NCBI GenBank assembly: GCA_964421085.1
Contig: CAYQVO010000023.1
Coordinates: forward strand, 1 to 52,376
From: CAYQVO01 sp964421085
GTDB lineage: Bacteria; Bdellovibrionota_C; UBA2361; CAYQVO01
DNA length: 52,376 nucleotides
Direction of reading: 5' to 3'
Shown piece after piece: positions 9,265-17,154 of this stretch (the stretch's first letter is position 1; each line of letters opens with the position of its first letter). Under the pieces are notes generated by a model, which saw only the letters and a list, made by a program, of their open reading frames with translations, ran no database searches and was not told the DNA's origin. The position numbers and the translations under genes are program-made.

Positions 9265-9531
9265 ATGAATCGCACGGTTAGAAAATACCTCTCTGAAATA
9301 GGCAGGAGGGGCGGACGCGCGAGTCGGCGAAGGCTTAATTCAGAGGAAGCAAGGCAAATGGTTAAAGTTCGTGAGGCACGGAAGGCATTCAGACGCTTCC
9401 GGACCCTTTGCTTCTGGTCATATGATCCTGACTACACAGTAAGGACATCTGATGTGCAGTGGGTTGCGGAGGCCTTGATGAGAAACGGCAATCGTGAAGC
9501 GTGGGAGGCGGCAGTGCGCCTATGCCGCTGA
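9265..9531 (+). CDS. small basic protein, probable antitoxin partner of AbiEii-type toxin
   Basis: 88 residues. The N-terminus is very basic (GRRGGRASRRR) and the rest contains REARKAF, CFWS and WVAEAL blocks. I know this arrangement as an uncharacterised small protein commonly encoded just before AbiEii/AbiGii-type nucleotidyltransferases, so antitoxin or transcriptional autorepressor is the likely role. The start has no ribosome site but lies at the predicted transcription start of a strong promoter. Its end overlaps the next gene's ATG by 10 bases, implying translational coupling. Confidence 0.7.
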   Translation: MNRTVRKYLSEIGRRGGRASRRRLNSEEARQMVKVREARKAFRRFRTLCFWSYDPDYTVRTSDVQWVAEALMRNGNREAWEAAVRLCR

Positions 9532-10352
9532 CCAGATTTCAGAAAGAGCTTGCCATGTTGCTGGCGGGAAACCGGACGCCTGACAGTCATCTCGCAGGCG
9601 GCGCGGCACTTAATTTTTCTCCGAATTCACACCGGTTTAGTAATGACCTCGATTTCTTTCACGACTGGGTCCAACGGGTTGCGGAGGCATTTGAAGAGGA
9701 TACACGTGTTCTTGAGGATCGCGGCTACGCTGTGAATATTGAGATGTCACAGCCCGGATATATTCGGGCTCTGATATCCAAGGGCGCAGAGTCGACAAAG
9801 ATAGAATGGGCAAGCGATTCAGCATGGCGGTTTATGCCTGCAGTATTGACCAGGGAAAGCGGGTACCTTCTTCACCCAATCGATGTTGCCGTGAACAAAG
9901 CGCTGACTATAGCGGGCCGCGATGAAGCGCGGGACTTTCTGGATATGATTTTTATTAACAGGGAGGTCCTCCCGCTTGGTCCGTTATGCTGGGCGGCTGT
10001 CGGCAAAGATCCGGGCTTCAATCCGCTTTCTCTTCTCGAGTTGCTGAAGCGAAGAGGCAAGTACCGGCAGGAGGATTTCGACGCGTTGATGCTGCGCAAG
10101 CCTGTTGATCTTCAAGGCCTGAAAAAAGAATGGCTCGATGCGCTCCTATCTGCTGAAGAATTTATCCGCGGGCAGCTTCACGAGGAAGCCGGATGTTTAT
10201 ATTATTCTCCCTCAAGACGAGGCTTCGTTGATCCCCGGAGTCTTGAAGAGGCAGACCGGAAAGGCACAGTCCGTCATTTTAGCCGGCCTGGAGGGATTCT
10301 GCCGCAGTTCTACCAGGGAGACTTTCTGGCGGAGAGGCTTGGATCTTTATGA
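9522..10352 (+). CDS. AbiEii/AbiGii-type nucleotidyltransferase, putative toxin
   Basis: 276 residues from the ATG at 9522; a GTG at 9501 would add seven. Contains the NTase signature GGAALNF followed by RFSNDLDFF, that is the GG motif and the DxD metal ligands, then a helical region. Family members act as toxins of type IV-like toxin-antitoxin or abortive infection systems by transferring nucleotides to RNA or protein targets. A purine-rich gggaggcgg lies upstream, slightly far for a ribosome site. Overlap with the preceding small gene fits a paired module. Whether this copy is active as a toxin is not shown; the catalytic residues look intact. Confidence 0.8.
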   Translation: MPLTRFQKELAMLLAGNRTPDSHLAGGAALNFSPNSHRFSNDLDFFHDWVQRVAEAFEEDTRVLEDRGYAVNIEMSQPGYIRALISKGAESTKIEWASDSAWRFMPAVLTRESGYLLHPIDVAVNKALTIAGRDEARDFLDMIFINREVLPLGPLCWAAVGKDPGFNPLSLLELLKRRGKYRQEDFDALMLRKPVDLQGLKKEWLDALLSAEEFIRGQLHEEAGCLYYSPSRRGFVDPRSLEEADRKGTVRHFSRPGGILPQFYQGDFLAERLGSL

Positions 10353-10399
10353 TATGGGCGTGTAGAATGTCGTAGGAAATTAAGAAAGGCGCATCTCGC

Positions 10400-10609
10400 A
10401 TGGGAAATCTAGGCTTAACTGAAATCATCGTTGTTGCTGTTGTTATTGTCCTGCTCTTCGGCGTCAAGCGTTTGCCGGAGCTGGGCTCGGGCCTTGGCCA
10501 GGCTATTTCAAATTTCCGCAAGGCATACAAGGACGGCCAGGCAATTGACGCTACTCCGACGGAGGAAAAGAAAGAGGTGGAAAGTAAGGGCGGGGAAGAG
10601 TCGAAGTAG
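10400..10609 (+). CDS. tatA: Sec-independent translocase component TatA/E
   Basis: 69 residues, typical TatA size. One N-terminal membrane helix (about 6-22), the conserved hinge FGVKRLPELG, an amphipathic helix (GLGQAISNFRKAYKD) and a charged C-terminal tail. TatA oligomerises to let folded twin-arginine proteins cross the inner membrane together with TatC. No tatC or tatB is next to it, so it stands alone between the toxin-antitoxin pair and a convergent zinc-ribbon gene. Ribosome site aagaaagg lies 10 bases before the ATG. Confidence 0.93.
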   Translation: MGNLGLTEIIVVAVVIVLLFGVKRLPELGSGLGQAISNFRKAYKDGQAIDATPTEEKKEVESKGGEESK

Positions 10610-10624
10610 TTTTCTTGACCCGGC

Positions 10625-10645
10625 CACAGATACTGTGTCTCTGTG
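10625..10645. terminator. small hairpin between convergent genes
   Basis: 6-bp stem cacaga (10625-10630) and tctgtg (10640-10645) with a 9-base loop, in the 52-base spacer between tatA and the convergent zinc-ribbon gene, followed by ttt on the plus strand. A weak candidate for a shared terminator. Confidence 0.3.
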
Positions 10646-10661
10646 TTTGGATTGAAAAGAT

Positions 10662-12212
10662 TCACTCCCTCGCCGAAAACACCTTTGCCGCAAAGTGCGC
10701 CGGTGTCTTCGTAATTTTGCTCCCGCCGGTATTCGTCTCCGTAAACGGAAGAACAAACTTCGCTTCCTCTCCAGGCTTGACCTTGAATGCGCTGCTGCTT
10801 CCTTCCGTCATGAGTCTCTGAAGCATTTCGGCTGAAAGCGATTTAATTCTGCTCTTGTGAAGCGGCGATGAAAGATTGCTCTTTACTTCAACAAGAGGAG
10901 AGCCGTTCCTGTCGAAAAGGCCGCCTATCACGGTAACTTCTCTGAACGTCTGGTTCGTACTGTTCACAACTTTTCCGGTCAATGCCGGAATCTCGACTCC
11001 GCCTTCAAGCGAAATATTTTTGAACTGGACATCAGCAATGAAAAGCCCGGGGGGAGGGACGGCAGGTCCGGCCGGGAGAGTGCCTGAGAAAACGTCCTGA
11101 ATAATATCCGGATTTGAGAGAGCCCTGAAACTGAGCACGCCAAGACCAATGAGTCCGGCAAGCAGCGGAGTGATGATAAAAAGCACCGTCTTCCACTTCC
11201 TCACTGTTGTCTCTTCAACAGGGGCATCGGTGAGCGAAGTCTGGACAGCTGCCCGGTAGTCATGCTGAGGACTTGATGAAACTTCACGGAACAGAGGCCG
11301 CCTTTCTGTGGGCCGTCGCGTTGCTTCCATATCGGCATGCTGCGGCTGGATAGACGGAGGCAGCGGCGATGCTTCCGCATACTCCGGCCCTTTCCTGAAT
11401 ATCCGGGGAGATTCCTGCGGCGACAGCTCATGATCGTTTCGTTTGCCTTGCAGCCCGGAGAGCCAGTCTTCATCTTCGTCGGGCTGCTGTACCGGCTCGG
11501 GTCTCGCCTTTTTCTCGAGAGGAAGCACTTTGTCCATCCACGAAACAGGGCTTCCCATGTATTCCTCTTCTTCATCATCTTCGTCGCTGTCAAGGAAGGG
11601 GATTTCCTCTTCCGAGTCTTCAAAGGGAAACGCTATCTGTTCTTTTTCGTAGTTCGGCTGTTTCTCAGGCCGCGTTTGCTCAGTCGCCGGCGCTTCAAAC
11701 CGCCATGGTTCAAAGGTCCGATCCTCCTCTTCTATCTTCTTTCCTTCTTCATCAGCTTCGAACCTGTAGTCTTCTTTCCCGGCTTCATCGGCGGGATCTT
11801 CGTATGCGCCTTCGGCCGCTTCTTCCTGGTCGTAGTCTTCCTCTTCTTCCTCCACGAATGCATCATCGGGCTGCAGGGGATCAGACTGTGAATAATGCGG
11901 GAATTCAGGAGCAGGCGGCGCCAAATGCGGCCCCGAGGGCGTCGGCGGGGCGGGCGGGATGAAGCTTTCGGGTCTGAACGCGGCCGTTTTTCTCAGCGGG
12001 GCCGGTGTGGAGGCGACAAGTACTTCTTCAAGCGTGAAGAGGGGATCGCAGCGCGAGCAGTGGAAACGGGGATTTTTGACCTCTTCAATCTGAGCTGTCC
12101 TTACCGCAAATTTGGTCTGACAAGATGGGCACTGGATGATGGATGTGTTTGATCCCACTTTTATATTTGCCCCCGAACTCCTCCCGTTACGAACAAGGCG
12201 CTGTCCTGCCAC
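10662..12212 (-). CDS. MJ0042-type zinc-ribbon, acidic linker, DUF3426 membrane protein
   Basis: 516 residues. Residues 27-55 form a zinc ribbon (CPSCQTKF then CSRC) of the MJ0042 type. Residues 60-330 are a long, very acidic, low-complexity linker rich in Glu, Asp and Pro. One membrane helix lies near 345-368, followed by a periplasmic DUF3426-like domain (about 390-510; FRALSNP, GKVVNSTNQTFREV, EEAKFVLPF). Such proteins are common in Deltaproteobacteria; function unknown. The GTG start has a ribosome site (ggag, 8 bases upstream). The linker is far longer and more acidic than is typical. Convergent with tatA. Confidence 0.85.
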   Translation of the reverse strand: MAGQRLVRNGRSSGANIKVGSNTSIIQCPSCQTKFAVRTAQIEEVKNPRFHCSRCDPLFTLEEVLVASTPAPLRKTAAFRPESFIPPAPPTPSGPHLAPPAPEFPHYSQSDPLQPDDAFVEEEEEDYDQEEAAEGAYEDPADEAGKEDYRFEADEEGKKIEEEDRTFEPWRFEAPATEQTRPEKQPNYEKEQIAFPFEDSEEEIPFLDSDEDDEEEEYMGSPVSWMDKVLPLEKKARPEPVQQPDEDEDWLSGLQGKRNDHELSPQESPRIFRKGPEYAEASPLPPSIQPQHADMEATRRPTERRPLFREVSSSPQHDYRAAVQTSLTDAPVEETTVRKWKTVLFIITPLLAGLIGLGVLSFRALSNPDIIQDVFSGTLPAGPAVPPPGLFIADVQFKNISLEGGVEIPALTGKVVNSTNQTFREVTVIGGLFDRNGSPLVEVKSNLSSPLHKSRIKSLSAEMLQRLMTEGSSSAFKVKPGEEAKFVLPFTETNTGGSKITKTPAHFAAKVFSARE

Positions 12213-12293
12213 TACTTATTCTCCGACAATGGTTCCTTTAAGATATACCATTTCAGAGCGCGGACAATATACCTTTATTTTAGACCGGAAAAC

Positions 12294-12668
12294 TCACCCC
12301 TTGAAAAACATCCTCAACCCCACCACCACAAGAAACACTCCGAATATCCGGGAAAGGACAGCCTGAGGCGCGGAGATCGCCATTTTCGCGCCGAGGATGC
12401 TCCCGAGCAGAAAGCCGAGGCACAATAACACTGCCGCCTTCCAGTCGACGAAGCCCTGCCGGTTGTAGGCGAGCACGGCAATAATTCCAATCGGCGGGAG
12501 CATCATGGTTAATGATGTTCCCTGCGCCATGTGCTGGGAAAATCCGAGAAACGCTATGAGTGCCGGGATGACGATAATTCCTCCGCCAATTCCCACAAGA
12601 CCGCCCAGCATTCCGGCGGAAATTCCAGTAACAAGCAGAATTACTACATAAGAAGTTCCAGGTGCCAT
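12294..12668 (-). CDS. half-size TauE/SafE family permease
   Basis: 124 residues with four hydrophobic helices and the family signature GGLVGIGGGIIVIPAL near residue 21-36, then GTSLTMMLPP. Full-length TauE/SafE (DUF81) anion/sulfite exporters have two such halves and about 250 residues; this encodes one, so it probably works as a dimer. The start ATG at 12668 has a good ribosome site (gggag, 7-8 bases upstream); an open frame continues further upstream but overlaps the divergent glycosyltransferase gene and looks non-coding. Single-domain members occur in many genomes, so this need not be a truncation. Confidence 0.8.
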   Translation of the reverse strand: MAPGTSYVVILLVTGISAGMLGGLVGIGGGIIVIPALIAFLGFSQHMAQGTSLTMMLPPIGIIAVLAYNRQGFVDWKAAVLLCLGFLLGSILGAKMAISAPQAVLSRIFGVFLVVVGLRMFFKG

Positions 12669-12722
12669 GTAATCTCCCAGGGGGGCTGTTATTTGCGTCG
12701 AGTTTATCTTACAACTTTTCCG

Positions 12723-13907
12723 ATGACGACAGGTCGACGGCAGATAATACATCTCTATCTCGGGAGGCACAAAACGACGGCATCGGGCCTGTGGATTTAC
12801 GGGAAAACGGTGCTCAAGGCGCTCCTTGGTTTTATCGAATCGCTCGAAGATGCGGGCCTTAAAGCGCCCCTCCTCAGGGTGAGCTGCGGCGGAGATGAAA
12901 ATTTCGAGAAAGAACTGCTCGAAGTCTTCGCGTCTCATCACGTTGATATCGAACTTCGACTGCTTCCAGTTGCACTTCAGAGCCGAAGATTCAGCATGAT
13001 AGCGGATCTTTTCAGAAGCAGCGGCCGCGCTACGCTCGTGCATGGAACTGCGAATCTTATTCCTCTTTCGCTGTCGGCAAAGCGAGTGCTGACACTGCAC
13101 GACATTCTTCAGGCATGGTCGCCGGTTCCCTCTTCATCGTGGTATATCCGCCTGCGAAGGATATTCTACACCGTTCTTTTGAGGATTCAGTGCAGATATG
13201 CTCACGCAATTCTCACTGATCACGATCAGAACCGCGAAGAACTCGAACGCCGGCTGAAGTGCGGCGGAAAAATCAGAGTCATTTACCCTCCTCTTGAACA
13301 GATATATCTGGAAACGCCCCTGCCGAGGCAGAAAGAGCCGTCCAGGAATCTTCTTGCATTTGCCGGCAGAGACCCGAGAAAAAATATCGACAGTCTTCTC
13401 CACGGCTTCGCCGCGTGGCCTTCGCACAAAGAGTGGCGGCTGAAAATAGTCTCGAATTCGGATGAAATGACGGAGCAACTCCGTGGTCTCGCCGAGTCAA
13501 AGGGCATTCTCGATTCCATCGATTTTTTGAGCGGGGTTCCTCAATGGGAAATGCCTCTGCTTTACGAAACTGCGCACGCGCTTCTTTTTCCTTCTGTTGC
13601 CGAAGGCTTCGGGTATCCGGTCTATGAGGCAATTTCACAGGGAACTGCGGTTCTCTGCGGGAGAGACAGCGTGATTGGCCCACTCGCGGAATATGTGAGA
13701 AATTCGATAGTGGAGTGCCACCCCCTTACGCCTTCCGCAATTGCGCGGGCGCTTGATCGTGTGGCTTCGCTCCGTGTCGACAGCGAGGACCGCACCATTG
13801 CCGCGGAGGCCGTGCGCACCGCGCTGAGCGAGGAGTATATGACCCGCGAGCTCATGAAGCTTTACAGAAAGCTCGCGCCCGGTCTGTTCGAGAGCAGAGT
13901 CTTATGA
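12723..13907 (+). CDS. GT4-family glycosyltransferase
   Basis: 394 residues from ATG 12723. GT-B fold retaining glycosyltransferase: C-terminal half shows FAGRDPRKN (nucleotide-sugar domain entry), a VPQWEMPLLYETAHALLFPS segment and the catalytic EGFGYPVYEA region (E-x7-E motif). Acts in cytoplasm or at the inner membrane, using an activated sugar to build surface glycans. No membrane segment. The start lacks a clear ribosome site. It is divergent from the TauE-like gene and its stop overlaps the rlmB start by four bases (ATGA), so the two are translationally coupled although unrelated in function. Acceptor and donor are unknown. Confidence 0.88.
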   Translation: MTTGRRQIIHLYLGRHKTTASGLWIYGKTVLKALLGFIESLEDAGLKAPLLRVSCGGDENFEKELLEVFASHHVDIELRLLPVALQSRRFSMIADLFRSSGRATLVHGTANLIPLSLSAKRVLTLHDILQAWSPVPSSSWYIRLRRIFYTVLLRIQCRYAHAILTDHDQNREELERRLKCGGKIRVIYPPLEQIYLETPLPRQKEPSRNLLAFAGRDPRKNIDSLLHGFAAWPSHKEWRLKIVSNSDEMTEQLRGLAESKGILDSIDFLSGVPQWEMPLLYETAHALLFPSVAEGFGYPVYEAISQGTAVLCGRDSVIGPLAEYVRNSIVECHPLTPSAIARALDRVASLRVDSEDRTIAAEAVRTALSEEYMTRELMKLYRKLAPGLFESRVL

Positions 13908-14725
13908 AACGAGGCAGGTTCAAATCACCCGAAAAGAAGAATACGGCGGGAAAGCCCCTCTCCAGAGGGCGCAGGTATGTTACGGGCCGTCACGTTGTTG
14001 AGGAGCTCCTCGAGCACTCCTCGGAGCGGATGGAGCGTGTATTTGTGGTTGAATCAGCGCCTTTTGCGCAGAAAGGAGAAGGCGCGCGAAGGAAGGACCT
14101 GATCAGATCCCTTCAGGAGAAGAGGATTGCAGTTCAGTACATGACACTTGATGAACTGACGGCCACAGTAGGAACTTCGTCTCATCAAGGCTTTGCCGCC
14201 ATTGTCCGTGAGAGGCATTTTCAGGATCTCTCGGAGTTCATCGATGAAAATGAGGAGAAAGAATCGGGCATCGTGCTTCTTCTCGACGAGATTACGGATC
14301 CTCATAATCTTGGGACTATCCTTCGCGCTGCGGAATGTTTCGGCGTCGACGCCGTAATCTGGTCGAAAAACAGGGGCGTTGATCTTACGCCTGTCGTAAG
14401 CAAGGCAAGCGTGGGAGCGTCCGAGCTTGTTCCCATTATAAGAGTGTCGAATCTTGCCGATGCGGCGCGAAAACTGAAAAGCGCCGGGTACTGGGTTGCG
14501 GCATCTGTGATAGACGATCGCGCTGTCCCTCTGGATAAGCTTGACGCTCCGAAGAAAATCGCGCTTATCATGGGCTCGGAAGGCGAGGGGATTGGGAAGC
14601 TTCTTACGGAAGTTTCCGACTATCTGCTTTATATTCCGCTGCACGGCTCGATCCAGTCGCTCAATGTTTCGCAGGCGACGGCTGTGCTGCTGTATGAACT
14701 CCGAAAGCGGATATCCGGTATTTGA
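13904..14725 (+). CDS. rlmB: 23S rRNA 2'-O-methyltransferase, RlmB/TrmH (SpoU) family
   Basis: 273 residues. After a basic N-terminal extension (about 1-22) comes the substrate-binding domain (VTGRHVVEELL), then the SPOUT knot with all three motifs: LDEITDPHNLGTILRAAE, IMGSEGEGI and IPLHGSIQSLNVSQATAVLLYE. RlmB uses S-adenosylmethionine to methylate the ribose of G2251 in the peptidyl-transferase centre. Other SpoU members methylate tRNA or other rRNA sites, so exact target is inferred. Coupled to the upstream glycosyltransferase by an ATGA overlap. Confidence 0.88.
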   Translation: MKRGRFKSPEKKNTAGKPLSRGRRYVTGRHVVEELLEHSSERMERVFVVESAPFAQKGEGARRKDLIRSLQEKRIAVQYMTLDELTATVGTSSHQGFAAIVRERHFQDLSEFIDENEEKESGIVLLLDEITDPHNLGTILRAAECFGVDAVIWSKNRGVDLTPVVSKASVGASELVPIIRVSNLADAARKLKSAGYWVAASVIDDRAVPLDKLDAPKKIALIMGSEGEGIGKLLTEVSDYLLYIPLHGSIQSLNVSQATAVLLYELRKRISGI

Positions 14726-14788
14726 GACAGCCACCGGCTTCATGCAGCGGCGCTCCCCTGTTCTGCATTCGCACAAATGCTCCGAACA

Positions 14789-14827
14789 AAGGCCGCGGCA
14801 ATATCTTTAAGATCAACCCGCGGCCTT
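14789..14827. terminator. 10-bp stem hairpin between convergent genes
   Basis: Perfect 10-bp inverted repeat aaggccgcgg (14789-14798) and ccgcggcctt (14818-14827) around a 19-base loop, placed where the plus-strand rlmB transcript meets the minus-strand acetyltransferase. It overlaps the last codons of the acetyltransferase gene. No T-tract follows, so bidirectional termination is likely rho-independent only in part. Confidence 0.5.
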
Positions 14828-15427
14828 CATATACCACACCTGCATGCACTCTTCTTTTCCCCAGAAAATCGGGAAAGTATACTCGACCTGAAATCCATAC
14901 TTCTCATACATGGCGCGCGCAGGAGCTGAACCTTCCCATTCGTAATCGGTGCAGAGACTTACCCATTTGGCGGCGTACCTCTCAATCGCAAGGCGTTCGA
15001 GCTGGGCGAGCATTGCGATGCCATAACCCTTCCGCCTGTGCTCAGGAGCAACACCGAGCCACAGGAATGAAACATCGGCCGCATTCCGGCCCTGTGTCCT
15101 GCGCAGTCCGCCCACAGCGACCGGCTGCTTAATGCTGTTTCTGAATATGAACATGTCCAGAATCTCAAAGCCGGGAAGGTTCATTTTCGGGTTTGCCGGC
15201 ACATGATGTTCGCCCTGCAGGTGCACACGCAGGCACTCATCAATCTCTCGTTTGGAAATTTTGTCCCTGAAGCACCGGTGGAGAATGAGGGTAGCAGCGT
15301 TTATATTTGCCTGGGTGATGGGCTCGGCCGCAACAGGACCCCGTACCGGAGCGGCGGGCTTTACGCCCCCGGTATTCTCTTCGAGGCCGACATATTCCGG
15401 TCCGTGTCCGGAAAACGAGTGAAGCAT
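14813..15427 (-). CDS. GNAT-family N-acetyltransferase
   Basis: About 204 residues from ATG 15427 (a GTG at 15436 adds three). Contains the acetyl-CoA binding core FLWLGVAPEHRRKGYGIAML (motif A, R/Q-x-x-G-x-G/A) and the C-terminal MYEKYGFQVEYTFPIFWGK segment typical of GNAT enzymes. The first 35 residues are a non-conserved leader. It transfers an acetyl group to an amine substrate that I cannot identify. The gene is single, convergent with rlmB, and its upstream region 15437-15607 is AT-rich without a clear promoter. Confidence 0.85.
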   Translation of the reverse strand: MLHSFSGHGPEYVGLEENTGGVKPAAPVRGPVAAEPITQANINAATLILHRCFRDKISKREIDECLRVHLQGEHHVPANPKMNLPGFEILDMFIFRNSIKQPVAVGGLRRTQGRNAADVSFLWLGVAPEHRRKGYGIAMLAQLERLAIERYAAKWVSLCTDYEWEGSAPARAMYEKYGFQVEYTFPIFWGKEECMQVWYMKAAG

Positions 15428-15607
15428 AGATACCACTATTGATGCTGCTGCGGGGAAAGCGGTCGCACGCAGTGGCTTCTTCTTATATAATAAACTATCG
15501 GCTGCAGACCGGGGAGAAGTGAGAATTCAACGCGTTTTCCTTTATTTCAGCATGGGTTATTATTTGACCCCTGGGGAAAACGACCGTTCTAATGAGGAAG
15601 CAGATAT

Positions 15608-16192
15608 ATGGGCAGTTGTTACCGGTGCGGTTCTGACGAAGGCTCTGACAGCCAGCTCTGCCCCACGTGCGCCCAGATCAGAAGGGTTGAGCGTGCTGGT
15701 CTTGCAGAGGGAAAAGTGCCGGAACGGCTCCGCCGGCACGCCGGCCGTAAACACCAGACGGGAACGTTCGACAGGGCGTTTGAGCGGTTTGCCTTTGATC
15801 AGAAGACAGTCCTCGTTCTCTGTTGTACCGTCATTGCGCTTTTTCTTTTTTTCCGGCTCGTAATGTACCATCTTTCGGCTCCATCACTGACCCCGGACGA
15901 CTTGAATCTCCTTTATGAAAAGTGCCTGGTTTCGGTGCGGGAGCAGTTGAAAGTGCAGGTGAACACTATGGCTGAAGGAACTGGCGCCAGGGAGGACTTC
16001 AAGGACGCGGTTACGACTATTCTCGGAAAGGGGATTACCAGGGCGGGCGGGGCAGAGGGAATCTGCTCCTATCTCCGGGAGGAGTGCAGAGTCAATCCAT
16101 ACAGTGGAGAATGCAAGTCCGGGGTGAAATCCTTCCTCGGAGAGGATTTTGAGGGGATTGAGGGCGAAAAAGGACACCCAAAAAAACGCTGA
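15608..16192 (+). CDS. unknown zinc-ribbon, single-pass membrane protein
   Basis: 194 residues. A short N-terminal zinc ribbon (CYRC at 4-7, CPTC at 18-21), a basic stretch, one membrane helix (about 67-87, VLVLCCTVIALFLFF) and a C-terminal soluble domain with four cysteines (CLVSVR, ICSYLREEC, GEC) that may form disulphides outside the membrane. No named family recognised. The ATG has ribosome site gaggaag 8 bases upstream. It lies just ahead of the scpA operon with a 110-base gap and may not be part of it. Confidence 0.75.
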   Translation: MGSCYRCGSDEGSDSQLCPTCAQIRRVERAGLAEGKVPERLRRHAGRKHQTGTFDRAFERFAFDQKTVLVLCCTVIALFLFFRLVMYHLSAPSLTPDDLNLLYEKCLVSVREQLKVQVNTMAEGTGAREDFKDAVTTILGKGITRAGGAEGICSYLREECRVNPYSGECKSGVKSFLGEDFEGIEGEKGHPKKR

Positions 16193-16302
16193 GAGGCTCC
16201 TGATATTCCAACAGGCCTTGTTATAACCTCTCACTTAAAGTACGTTAAATCATAGATCTCTCGTAAGTATTCGTTTTTCCACCCGCGTAGTGTGAGGTTA
16301 AC

Positions 16303-17154
16303 GTGCAGTCAGATTTGCCGGCGGAAGTCCCTGAATTCAAAGGAATTTCACAGCTCTTCAGTGTTACGACCCCGCTTTTCGATGGACCTATCGATTTGCT
16401 CCTTCACCTGGTCAAGACCAATGAGCTGCCAATCGCGAAAGTCGCCCTGGCTGAGGTTGCCGAGCAGTATCTTAACTGTCTCGATCTTATGCGGAGCTTT
16501 GATCTTGAAGTCGCCGGGGAATACCTCGTAATTGCGGCGAATCTTCTTTCCATAAAGTCACACGTACTCCTGAATGAGCCTGTCGAACTTATCCCCGATG
16601 AAGACGGTAACCTCTACGACCCCTACGAGGCCCTTCTCCAGCAGCTGCGGGAGGCTGCGATTTACCAGGATGCAGCCGTAATGCTTGGACAGCGGAACAT
16701 GCTCGGTGAGGAAGTATTCGATGCTCCTTCCCTTCTTCGTTACGTCGATGCCGCACCTCGGGAATATCAGAAGCACGACCCGACTCTTCTTGGAAAGGCG
16801 ATTGTCCGCCTTCTTCAGAAAGCATCCGAAAGCGGAACATGCCTCACGATACAGTTTGACTCCGTCTCGATCACTGAACGCATGATGTCGGTCCTCAGGC
16901 GCCTTGAATCAGAGGAAGGACCGGTCGTGTTTTTTGCGCTTATCCCCGATATCACCAGCCGAATATCGATAGTCGCCACTTTCGTGGCCCTGCTTGAACT
17001 CTGCAAACGCGGCGCGATCAAAGTCGTGCAGGAAACGGCGGCCGATTCGATCTTCATTGCGTTGACGGGCACTCAGTTTGATGCCGCCGGACTCCGCTCG
17101 GATTTCGACGAAGACGCCGGCGAACGGGAAATTGAAGGAACAGCCAACGCATGA
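16303..17154 (+). CDS. scpA: segregation and condensation protein A
   Basis: 283 residues, the kleisin of the bacterial SMC-ScpAB condensin that compacts and segregates chromosomes. Recognised by the N-terminal signature FDGPIDLLLHLVKTNELPI, then VALAEVAEQYL and GEYLVIAANLLSIKS, and the C-terminal winged-helix segment (VATFVALLELCKRGAIKVVQ). The start is GTG with gagg ribosome site six bases upstream. It overlaps scpB by four bases (ATGA). The smc gene itself is not in this window. Confidence 0.95.
   Translation: MQSDLPAEVPEFKGISQLFSVTTPLFDGPIDLLLHLVKTNELPIAKVALAEVAEQYLNCLDLMRSFDLEVAGEYLVIAANLLSIKSHVLLNEPVELIPDEDGNLYDPYEALLQQLREAAIYQDAAVMLGQRNMLGEEVFDAPSLLRYVDAAPREYQKHDPTLLGKAIVRLLQKASESGTCLTIQFDSVSITERMMSVLRRLESEEGPVVFFALIPDITSRISIVATFVALLELCKRGAIKVVQETAADSIFIALTGTQFDAAGLRSDFDEDAGEREIEGTANA

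Noticed and set aside
12531..12722. Upstream extension of the GT4 glycosyltransferase
   Set aside because: The added 64 residues are unlike any glycosyltransferase leader and lie antisense to the TauE gene; the domain begins naturally at 12723.
12669..13100. Upstream extension of the half-size TauE/SafE frame
   Set aside because: It has no membrane segments, runs across the divergent glycosyltransferase gene, and the ATG at 12668 has a proper ribosome site. Most likely a chance open frame.
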